Positions 27,148-37,271 of a stretch of 64,000 nucleotides of DNA are shown in pieces. The number at the start of each line of letters is the position of its first letter. Position 1 is the stretch's first letter. The notes under the pieces are model-generated. The model did not search any database and was not told where the DNA came from. It was given only the letters and a program-made list of their open reading frames with translations. Source of the stretch: Artemisia argyi (taxonomy: Eukaryota > Streptophyta > Magnoliopsida > Asterales > Asteraceae); assembly GCA_030686995.1 (NCBI GenBank), contig CM060709.1, positions 271,983,913 through 272,047,912 of the forward strand, written 5' to 3'. The position numbers were made by a program, and so were the translations under genes.

Positions 27148-27960
27148 GTCGAAATATGATGGAGAAATGAAATTGAGTATCCAACCCCCAATATCACCTA
27201 TGACATTTATATAGATTATTATTCGAGTTTTGTGATTAAATTTGAAAAATTAAGAAGAAATCAAGAAACAAAGTTTTAAATCGGTACTAACAGTGAAGAG
27301 TATGCCATTGTTAGGCTAGAGATGAGCTCAAAAGATGAGGACGACTTCTTAGTATTGGTACGCATGTCCGATTTGTATTTATTGGCCCTTGGAATGATTA
27401 AGCACGACATTTATGATTTCGGAAATATTGTTAAAAGGCTAAAAGTTTTGGATTTAGTGAGGAGTATAAAAGTCTTGGGGGTATAAAAAAATGTTTATGT
27501 GGGCTGCACAATTTAATATGGCAATTGAGCAGACTCAATCATTTCAATGAAGAATAAGTGGAGTTATGGAAGGAATGCATATGCAAAATTTGTGTATTCA
27601 TACCTGAATCTGGCAGGAACAAGTATGTTCTATATGACATATATAAGAGAAATGTCGGCTGTATATCTCCTTGGCCACCCACGCTTATAGGGAGCTGGGA
27701 GTCTTGCTCCCACAAAGCCTATGAGTATGATCCTGAGATGGGGTTGAACCTTCTAATTATAAAATCAAGTTAATTAAATGTTTAACAAAATTTGATGCAA
27801 TGATGCTGAAGGACCATTACCGAATAAATACAAAAAAGTTCTATAGTGTGTTGTTTAATGCTTGCAATGCCGTGGGATTATCTTGCTAAGTACTAAGTAC
27901 ATACTGTGGGTTTGTTTTTCTCTTTTTCTTTGCTTAAGAAAAAAAATACTTGTAACTGTT
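27148..27960 (+). pseudogene. Left arm of inverted duplication, broken unknown gene
   Basis: Plus-strand reading gives EEYAIVRLEMSSKDEDDFLV, LYLLALGMIKHDIYDFGNIV and later CISPWPPTLIGSWES, with several stops. The same protein, better preserved, is read from the minus strand of 29655-30440. I do not recognise the family. The frame is too broken to be functional. Confidence 0.6.
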
Positions 27961-28456
27961 GTAGTTATGAATTTGAAATAATATTTTGTAGAAATATATC
28001 ACACCATTCTATCAAATAATAAGAGCGGCATGGACCTGAATAATATTCAATCTAGACTTGTAGTAATTTTCTGATAATAGCAATTATAATAGCTATGATA
28101 ATGGGTTAATGGGTCAAAATTGCTATTATAATTTTAATATTAGAAAATTACCTTGAGTCTAGATTGAATATTACTAAGGTTCATGCCACTCTTATTATTT
28201 CATATGATGGTATTGATATTTTTGTGAAAAATATTATTTCAAATTAATAACAAGAACAAGAACAAGTAATTTTGTAATCTAAGGGTAGTGGCAACGGTGG
28301 CGGTTTGGCCAACGGTTTGCCCCAAACCGCCGGGGAACACCGCCGCCACCCCAGCGGTTTGGGTGAGCGGTTTGGTCTAGCGGGCTTAAACACTGCTGCG
28401 GTTTGAAACAACATATCCGTTGGAACATTGAATGCTTTGAACGTTGGGGGTAAAAT

Positions 28457-28497
<41 letters not shown>

Positions 28498-28666
28498 TGT
28501 TGGGAGCCTTGGAACAAAAAAAAAAATAAAAATAAAAAAATAAAAAAATAAATAAATAAATAAATCCTATAAATACTACAATTTCAATCAAACTATATCA
28601 AACTCTATTTCATACTTTTACAATCAAACTCTATATCTCTATATCATACTTAAAAAAAAGTGTAGC

Positions 28667-29116
28667 ATGGATAAAAGAAAATCAAGTTCAACAAGAGGTC
28701 GTGGTCGTGGCGTTCGTGGATAACGTTTTCGTCCGCAAGTTGCAAGTCAACAACACCCTCAATCCGCATACTATCCCTAACCTCCTCCACCGGTTCATCC
28801 ACAATTCTTTCAAGAACAATATTATGCACGAGGCTAAGCACGACCCCCACCACCGTTGAATTCAAGTCAATATAACGTAATTATGACAAATGAGTTCAAC
28901 CCGTTTTCTGACTACCGTGAAGGTCCTTCACGTCGTGAGCCTAGTGTTGAGCTCGAACTACCTCTATATGATGATGATGATGATGAGGTTGAGTTTCGGG
29001 CCTTGAAGTTCTTTAACGAACCGCATGATCACATAACCAATCAGGCTATGCGAGATTTCACTCTTCGCAAAAAACGTGAGCTCGCGGAGAAATATGGATG
29101 GCATATTGATTTTTAG
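28667..29116 (+). pseudogene. Short Harbinger-borne reading frame, unknown
   Basis: Begins MDKRKSSSTRGRGRGVRG at 28667 followed by a stop, then PPPPVHPQFFQEQYYARG-like proline/glutamine text and, after another stop, a frame from ATG 28883 with NPFSDYREGPSRREPSVE, an Asp run and RDFTLRKKRELAEKYGWHID, stopping at 29116. Composition and position suggest the remains of a Harbinger accessory or N-terminal ORF. No domain is recognisable. Confidence 0.4.
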
Positions 29117-29200
29117 AATAATTATGTTTTTTTTCCAAGTATTGTGTAATTTTCTTTCCAAGTATTATGTATTTTTATTTTAATTATTAATGAAATACTA

Positions 29201-29452
29201 CATCCGTCCCAATTTATTTGTCCACTTTTAATTTTCAAAGTCTTTCTATGTCAACTTTGACCATAAATATGTTTGTTTGTGTTATTTAATATTTGATGCA
29301 AAATATATGAATAGATTGAGTTTTAAGTGTATTTTTAATTTGTATAATTTTCATCAAATATTATATAACACAAATAAGAATATTTACGATCAAAGTTGAC
29401 AAATAAAGACTCAAAAAGTCAAAACTGGACAAATAAATTGGGACGGAGGGAG
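29201..29452. mobile_element. Stowaway MITE
   Basis: Left CATCCGTCCCAATTTATTTG and right CAAATAAATTGGGACGGAGGGAG are inverted repeats, flanked by TA on both sides (29199-29200 and 29453-29454). Size 252 bp. The ends and TA duplication are diagnostic of Stowaway (Tc1/mariner-derived). It is nested in the Harbinger element and homologous to 12009-12254. Confidence 0.9.
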
Positions 29453-29654
29453 TATTATGTTTTTATTAAATTATTTATTTATGAAAATAAAAAATAAAAA
29501 AATAAAAAGTTGGTGGTTTGGGAGGTATGAAAAAAGTGACCATTGCCACTAAAAAAAGGTTGGGAGGTATGGAAAAAGTATGAGTGAGGTGGAAGGATAT
29601 TATTGGTGGGTTGGGAGGTTGTTTTTTTTTTTTGACCACTGCCACTACCCTAAA

Positions 29655-30440
29655 AAAAAGAGAAAAAAAACAAACCCAAAGTCTATGCTTAGCAAGATAA
29701 TCCCATGGAATTGCAAGCATTAAATGACACACTATAGAGCTTCTCTATTTCGTCGGTATGATCCTTTAGCGTCATTGCATCAAGTTTCACTAAACATTTA
29801 ATTAACTCGATTTCATAATCAAAAGGTTTAGCCCCATTCTCTTAGGATCATACTCATAGCCTTTATGGGAGCAAGACTCCCAGTTCCTATAAGCGTGGGT
29901 GACGAAGGAGATATACAACCCACATTTCTCTTATGCATGTCGTATATAACATACCTGTTCATGACACATTCACGTATGAATACACAAATTTTGCATATGT
30001 ATTCCTGCCATAACTCTACTTGTTCTTCGTTGGAACGATTGAGTAGCACTCAATTGCCTTATTAAATTGTGTAGCCACACATAAACATTTTTTAAACCCC
30101 CAAGACTTTTACACTCCTCACTAAATCCATAACTTTTAGTCTTTTTAACAATATTTCTAAACTCATAAATGGTGTGCCTAATCATTCCAAATGCCAATAA
30201 GTACAGATCTTACCCGCGGACCAATACTAAAAAGTTGTCCTCATCTTTCGAGCTCGTCGCTAGCCTAACAATGGCATACTCTTCTCCATGAGTACCGATG
30301 TAAAACTTTGTTTCTTGATTTCTACATAATTTTCCAAATTCAACCACAAAACCAAGATAATAATCCGTATAAATGTAACAGGTGATATTGGGGTTTGGAA
30401 GCTTAAGTTCATTTCTCCATCATATTTCGACAAAAAGGAA
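29655..30440 (-). pseudogene. Right arm of inverted duplication, broken unknown gene
   Basis: Minus-strand reading gives THGEEYAIVRLATSSKDEDN, then a stop, LYLLAFGMIRHTIYEFRNIV, YVWLHNLIRQLSATQSFQRR and, in another frame, ELWQEYICKICVFIRECVMN and KRNVGCISPSSPTLIG. Homologous to 27148-27960 in opposite orientation. Frameshifts and stops make it non-functional. The protein family is not recognised. Confidence 0.6.
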
Positions 30441-31021
30441 ATTGGTGAGTTTTTATGGTGTTAGTTATTTGAAGGCTTTTGTGGTAGTGAAAAAAAAAGT
30501 AAGGTAAGAGAAATGGGTGTTTGAAAATCTGGATACGTAAAATAAAAAGTTACCAAACCAGACTTTTAACATACACTCTTTACTGAAAGAGACTGGGGGT
30601 GTTTCTTTTTTTTTTTGTTAGCTAAGGGATGCGTGAGACCTATGTGGGACCCACGGCTGTTGAATGGTCTTAATAGGGAGAGTCTCCATTATAGCACTCA
30701 CATGAGGATAGATGCACTAGTGGAAAAATAGTGGGCTCTACATAAAACAAACATTATTATATATTTTGTGTGGACCTATTCCCTTAACTAAGGGAAAAAG
30801 AAACACCCCTTTAAATTTATTTAAATTACAAAAATGAACGACAACCCATTCCAAGCGTTTGAGCTAAGAAAGCAAATAATATAGGTACACATGTAAACCC
30901 AGGCATTTAAATTGTTTAAATTAGTCATTTTATTTTTATATCTCACGTGATGAGATGTACTTTCCATTTCTTATGTTATCCTCCCACCTAACACTTTCAA
31001 TACAGTTTTGATGTTAACATA
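30441..31021. mobile_element. Spacer with a small MITE at 30595-30810
   Basis: GGGGTGTTTCTTTTT near 30596 pairs with AAAAAGAAACACCCC ending at about 30809, extended by GTTAGCTAAGGG against CCCTTAACTAAGGG. This marks a MITE of about 215 bp. No target duplication was found. The rest of the stretch is AT-rich spacer. Confidence 0.6.
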
Positions 31022-31538
31022 TCTTTTATATAATAAAATAAAAATTTTGAAAAAAAAGAATGTTTCTTTATTAGGCAATATTTTAATTATTATTTTTTAG
31101 TTCATAAATTTAAAAAGGGGGAATTGGATATATACCCACTAAAACTTGCATATTTGCATATTTCTCCAAAACACAAGTTTTTAATGCACAATGTACAATG
31201 ATGTTTAAGCATGTTTTGGGTATATATGCAAATATGCAAGTTTTAGTGGGTATATATGCAATTGCCCCATTTAAAAATTTGTTTTGTTGATATACTACAC
31301 AAGTATAAGATAAATACAAAAAATGTAGATAAGATGCAACTAACAATAAGATTAAACTTTTTAAATGATTATCTTTAGTAGTTAAAAGCTATAATTAAAA
31401 ATCATAAATCAAACAAACAAATATTAAATTATTTGTTTTTTAATCAATAAAAATATAACATTCAAAAAAAAAAAAAAAAAAAAAAAAAAAATTAAAAAAA
31501 AAAAATAGAATCCGCGTATGCGCGGGTATTATAACTAG
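31022..31538 (+). mobile_element. Small Helitron with internal palindrome
   Basis: Starts TCTTTTATATAATAAAAT after A and ends with hairpin CCGCG-tatg-CGCGG then GTATTATAACTAG before T. Its last 120 bp match the minus-strand Helitron at 42893-43239. An inserted foldback at about 31113-31270 has arms reading TATATACCCACTAAAACTTG and its complement. A long A-tract precedes the terminal hairpin. Confidence 0.8.
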
Positions 31539-31539
31539 T

Positions 31540-31851
31540 GTGAATAACGTCAAAGTGACGATATCTAAATAGGAACTTTATGTATTAACTTTAACAACAT
31601 GTTTGATTTTGGTAAAACATGTCTTAACTTAGTCACCCAACAACCTTGGTCAGTGAATATTAAATGTGAATAACGTCAAAATGACGATACCTAAATAGGA
31701 ACTTTATGTCTTAACTTTGACAACATGTTTGAATTTGGTAAAACATGTCTTAACTTCGCCAACAAACTTGGTCAGTGAATATTAAATGTGAATAACGTCA
31801 AAGTGACGATATCTAAATAGGAACTTTATGTCTTAACTTTCACAACATTAA
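31540..31851. repeat. Tandem repeat, about 122-126 bp unit, 2.5 copies
   Basis: The unit starts GTGAATAACGTCAAAGTGAC and ends TTGGTCAGTGAATATTAAAT; copies begin at about 31540, 31666 and 31789, the last cut after CACAACATT. It starts directly at the 3' boundary of the Helitron. Confidence 0.85.
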
Positions 31852-31948
31852 ATCTTTTTTTTAAGTGTTTAGGTATGACTTTGCCTAAAAATTAAATAAA
31901 GCGCACACATTTTAATTCGTGTCTAAGAAATAAATGCGCTTGTGTTTT

Positions 31949-32002
<54 letters not shown>

Positions 32003-32311
32003 CATACGCACAAATAAATGAAATGAAATGGGCTTGTAGCTTTGCGCTTGAGGTTTGTATTTGTGTGATATCTTTTGTGTTTTATTAAATTTTATTTTAA
32101 TATTACAAAAAAAAAAATAATAAAAAATAAGAAGTAGCGCACTCAATTTTTAAAGCTAAACGCGCTATTACTTTTGTGCGCATGAGATTTGTTTTTTGTG
32201 GTTTTTTCTAATTAAATTTTATTTTATGATTTTTAACAAAAAAGCAGGCGCTGAGGCGCATTAAACAAAACACGTTGTTACTTTATGTGCATGAGGTTTG
32301 TATTTTTGTAG

Positions 32312-32353
<42 letters not shown>

Positions 32354-33300
32354 CTTATATTTTAAACGAAGCGTACAAGTAGCGCGTTCTTATGTGGCAT
32401 GCGTGCTATTTAAAAAATGTATAAACTTTGTACGCTTTCTAACACATGTCAAAATTATATTCATTGATTAATGACTTGTTTTTCATCATACGGAGGCGCA
32501 CTTTCATAAACCAGATTCGTAATTTCATACGCACCAACCATTTTTATAAGATGGTGTCAAAATAGTCCATTAAAAAATTTTCTCTAAAAAAATGTATGTA
32601 AGAAGACAACTTTTAGGTATAGTGGGGTAGTCTTTACCTTTTCAAATTGTTACATTCATTTTTTTTTTTTTTTTTTTTAATTTAATGCTATGTCATGCCT
32701 TTCGCATTTTTAGTTGAGTGAAGAATAGGTATCTTATAAGCTATATATAATGTATAGTGATTATCTTGTTTGATCAGATTACGGGAACTTTTTTATTTTT
32801 CCAGGAATTTATTGGTTCAATTATTCAAACTCGACACCTAGTCGAGGTGGAATATTATCACTACAGTGACGGGTATTCTTAGCGCACACACAATTCGGTC
32901 ATAGAAAATGACCCAGCTTCACTGCTAGTGCAAAAGCGAATCAATATTATTAATATTGGATTAATGTTCACAATTTGTGTAGGTTTCATTTTGATTAAAC
33001 CTAATATCTATCTTAGATGACAAATTGGAATAAATGATGTTTGTGCATCAAAAGTAATATGAGTCTAAGAACCCAAGAACAAAACAACATGAAGAACATG
33101 TCTATAATCATTTTATGGATATCCAAAATAATTTATTTACATAGTTACTGTCCCTCAATCTATAATAGCATACTTTCTGAAGGCATTTGGTGCAACGATG
33201 GTCGTATGATCGTACCCAAATGTTTATTAACGGTCACAAACATTATTATTATAAAGTAAATTTCTTTATATGGTCTATGCAAATAGCCATTACATCTTTC
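31852..33300. other. AT-rich spacer with poly-T tracts
   Basis: Long T runs at about 31951-31999 and 32316-32353, and a repeated local motif TTTGTGCGCATGAGGTTTG / AAGCGCGCTATTAC around them, suggest decayed duplications. No gene. The right part is the likely 3' flank of the minus-strand fusion gene. Confidence 0.4.
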
Positions 33301-35453
33301 TCATAATATACCTTCATATTTTTCCAGACATGAAACAGGTACCAAACATAGCCCTCGACTTCTCAGGTCTCGCTTTGTAGCCTGCAAGAATATCATTTTT
33401 CTTGGGTTTATTAGCTTATGTTTGAGAAACATCATATCAAATGAGATTTTTTTCAAAGAAAGACGTAAGTTTAAAAGACATCGAGAGTTAGTTCTACCTT
33501 CTGCTTTAGCTCTAATGGAGTTCCTTGTTTTATGTATGGGGTCGTAAGAACCTGATTATAGAAAAAAGTAAAGCTGTATTTACTGTGTCTGTGATGAACC
33601 TCTTATAATCTTTTTTTGTTGATGATAATATCTTATGTTAAAGACATATAAACATTGAAATCTTTTAGTTATGTTACTTAATGGTTAGTGATGAGACAGA
33701 CTTACGCTGACTTGGTCATGTAGGAATCTGATATATTCACAAGCTTCTAACAGCACTGATGCTGTATCAGTCTGTAAAAAAGAGAAAGACACTATCAACA
33801 CGATGGTAAACAATAAAATCCAAGTTACAAAGTAACTGAATTTGGTAAACAGTGAGCTTATATAAATTCAATAAACTTGAATTCTAACATGTGCTCAGCT
33901 TGCGCTGTTTGGTGAATATATGATGCTTACTGCGAAGTATCACAGTTTTAGTTTTATAATAAAAAGATCACAGAAAAGGAGATGCATAAAAACTAAACGT
34001 GCCTTTTAGCTACGTAGAAAATGTATACTAACATTACAGAAATCAAGGATTTCTATAAACAATACATATGTTCTAGTGAAACCATGACTTGCAATTGCAT
34101 TACAATATCTCAAGTGTACCTTTATTTATTCTATGGGATAACTAACTATATATATGGATCATTCTCCGTGGCTTTTGGCCTAGCGGTATCTTTGTGTCCC
34201 ATTAACCAAATGGTTGTGGGTTCAAGTCTCACTTGAGACAATAGGTGTATTATTAGGTGTTTAATGGCTGTATTGTAAGTCTTTTTCTTTCAAAAGAATA
34301 ATAATACGTCTAAACAACATACAAGTAGCTAGGGCCTAGGTGTCTTGTATGTATACATTTGTGGATAATGAGAGTAGTATAATTTAAGGCGGGTTCATAT
34401 GATCTAATTATATCTGCATACAAGTCATGTTGTTTTTCCGTATATGGTTACAACAGATGAGATACTATCTCCCTTTTATTGATACACCTATTGTTTTCTT
34501 GTGAAATTATTGTTATTTACATGTTTAAAGATTCTTAACTCCGATTCACTTTATCAAAGTTTCTCTTAGATTTTCTTTGTACAGTCAAATGATCTAATTA
34601 TTTATTAAATTCTGACTAACAAGCATGGATTAGTTTTATATCCATGTCGAACTTGGACATTATTTTAAATTTAGACTGCAACAGATTTGATTCCATAGGC
34701 ATCGTGTTACAACTTTCTCTTTTGAAAAGTTTTAAGGGAAAAAGAGTTACTCATCATACCTTTCCAAAAGGTGAAACTAACGTATGAAGTGCAGTAATTC
34801 TGTCCCCCAACTTCTCTTTCCTTGCCTGAATAGTATAAAAAACATCATGTGATAATATGCCTAGAACTACTAGAAATGGGCAGATCGCAGAGAGCCAAAA
34901 ACGTAGGAACAGCATCATGTGAAAATATGGTATATAGTGTATAATTAGAAGTAATTTTCTATGTAATGACACATAAAATTCATTCAAGAAGCAGTGTTTA
35001 AGGAAACTCCATTTTGTGGATTATTCTATTCTACACAGACATCTTTTTCAGTATCTAAAAAAGTGATATGGAAATCATGTTGAAAAAAATCAAGAAAAAT
35101 GACATCTTCTCATGAACTCATTTGTTGGACATAAAATGGTCTGTGTGAAAAAATAATCACCAAACCTTAGAAAATGGTGACGGCTTCCGTTTTGAGTTCT
35201 GGAGTGCCTTCGTGGATGATGGGAGGTTCATGCTATTTTTCACCACATCTGATTTTATCAGCTGATAATTAAGGAAAATGGATTAGGAATAAGATATAAA
35301 AAAGGAAAAAAAGAAATAAGATTATGTAACAATACATTTGGTTTAGAAGTAATGTTGGATAAAGGTGATTGATATTGAATTGATGGAGAAAAGCTTGACT
35401 GAGCCTCATTCGCTTGCTGCTTACACGTTTGGATGCTAGACCTACAATTCATT
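33301..35453 (-). CDS. bHLH domain exons at the 3' end of the fusion
   Basis: Exons 35336-35453 and 35166-35261 encode a low-complexity region ending SKRKPSPFSK. 34760-34825 encodes ARKEKLGDRITALHTLVSPF, 33706-33771 TDTASVLLEACEYIRFLHDQ, 33498-33551 VLTTPYIKQGTPLELKQ, and 33301-33381 ATKRDLRSRGLCLVPVSC and a stop. All six junctions from exon 8 onward are phase 0. The pattern is that of the plant bHLH68/110/123-like subfamily, a dimerising transcription factor domain with an atypical basic region. ATG 35452 in exon 8 could start an independent small bHLH protein. Confidence 0.88.
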
Positions 35454-37238
35454 CTGCATTAAAATCACATTCACATTGTTTACTCAGATTGGTATGCTTA
35501 ATATGATACTTTTTCTGGATAAAGGATATTATACACGCGCATATGATGGCTTACTTCTTTGTAAACTCCAGTCCAACAGAGTTCTCAGTGATTACAGAAG
35601 CTGATTTTGTTACAGTCGAAGAGTCACTGTTTCTTATGATACTTATTTCTGATTCAGTTGTACTTGCAAAATTCCTGGCTACTGAAGGTCCAAGACAGGT
35701 GTGCATTCCTTTGTAAGTGATTTCCCAGATGGATGGATCATCATCAGATCTTTGGGCTCGTTTCTTTGTACCGCAACTTGTGCATTTGTAATAGCTACTG
35801 CAAGTTCACGAGTACCAATTGAGTTTCTTTTTTTGTTCTTCTGATGTCACACACATCTTATATAAATGGTCAATATATTCAAAAGAAAACCCCTGAAGTA
35901 CCCCAAATGCTCACAAATTAGTGTGTCATATCGGCATGGCAAATAGATTGTGTCAAGTAGTGAAACAGAAATATTTATACAAAAAGCAAAACAAAGCTTC
36001 TCGCAACTCAAAGATAGTATTTAGTTATAGCCTATTTCAGTTACAAAAACAACTTCTTTTGCTTTAGAAGATAGTAGCTCATGTGAAAGATTCACCAAGC
36101 CATCATCTTCAGTGTTAAACATGCATGGTATTAAATTAGAAACACAAGCTCAAGTGAGTAAAAGTTAAATATGTGTAGAAATAAGTTAGCATATGAAGGT
36201 ATAACTAAGCAACATTGAACATGCTAATAGAGTAGGTAAAAATTATAAATTTACCTGGAATACTTTGCTCCTACTGTTTCACGTTGGCCATACTTCCTCC
36301 ATTTATAACCATCATCCGGTGGTGCTTCAAACCCTGTCTTTGGGCTAACTCCTATGTCCTGTGTCCATCTAGTGCTCCTACCACTTTTACTTCTGCATAC
36401 AGTTGTTTGAATCAGCTAGATATATGGGTTGTTTATGTCCATTTTACTGTGTACTTTACTAGGGTATATCCATGTGACCAAGCAACTTATGACATTAATT
36501 TTTAAATAACATTAATTTGTCATTTAATCATGTAAGAAACAAGTGCGCATATTCGAATACATACTTTACTCACTTAAAAAGGAGTGGAATGCACATGACA
36601 ACACTTATTTTGGAAGGGACTTGCCTTTAATTAGTTCATTATTTATTTTATTTTTTTGAACGGCGACTTAATACAATACTAAGTTTGAATCTGAATCTGA
36701 TTTGCACATATGTGAATATGCGGTAGAAAAGTCTGAATCTGATTCTCATCTTAATGTGAATAAGTAGTTGAGAACTTTGAATCTAACTCAAATAAAACTG
36801 TTTGTTTTTGTAAAAATGATTGGATGTGTTAAACTATCAGTTTTTACAATATAAATATAAAATCATTGCATTCGCACAATAAATAAAATTATTAAATATA
36901 AGAAAACAAATTCTATAATATAACAATCAATTAAAGTTAAAAGCATTTTAAACAAAACATGCACTTTCATGTTTATTTGATAAAAATAAACGTGTCGGAG
37001 TTTAAATTGAACTTTTTAAAACGATTAACTATATGACTCACGTTAGAGTTGATATATATGAGTCTGAAACCGAACCCTTCGACTTGAAAAAAATATGAAT
37101 TGTCACATATCATCTTATACATTCTTTATTTAACAAAACATATGCAATGACTCTATTTAATACTTTTAATATGAAAAACAAATGTGAAACAAGACAAAAA
37201 AATAAAATAAAATAAAAACTAAAAAAAATAGTAAAAAA

Positions 37239-37271
<33 letters not shown>

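Larger units (their letters stand above)
28283..29650 (+). mobile_element. Non-autonomous PIF/Harbinger element
   Basis: GGGTAGTGGCA at 28283 and TGCCACTACCC ending at 29650 are 11-bp inverted ends. TAA flanks both sides, the 3-bp duplication characteristic of PIF/Harbinger. The interior has a poly-A tract (28459-28495), a short frame beginning MDKRKSSSTRGRGRGVRG that meets a stop, and a 77-residue frame at 28883-29116. No DDE transposase was found. A Stowaway MITE is nested at 29201-29452. Confidence 0.85.

Noticed and set aside
29655..30440. Possible rRNA N-glycosidase-like protein in the inverted arms
   Set aside because: A loosely similar strand-turn text (DLYLLAF) is not enough; no active-site block could be identified and the frames are broken.
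31940..32000. Lysine-rich frame on the minus strand
   Set aside because: It is the translation of a poly-T tract.
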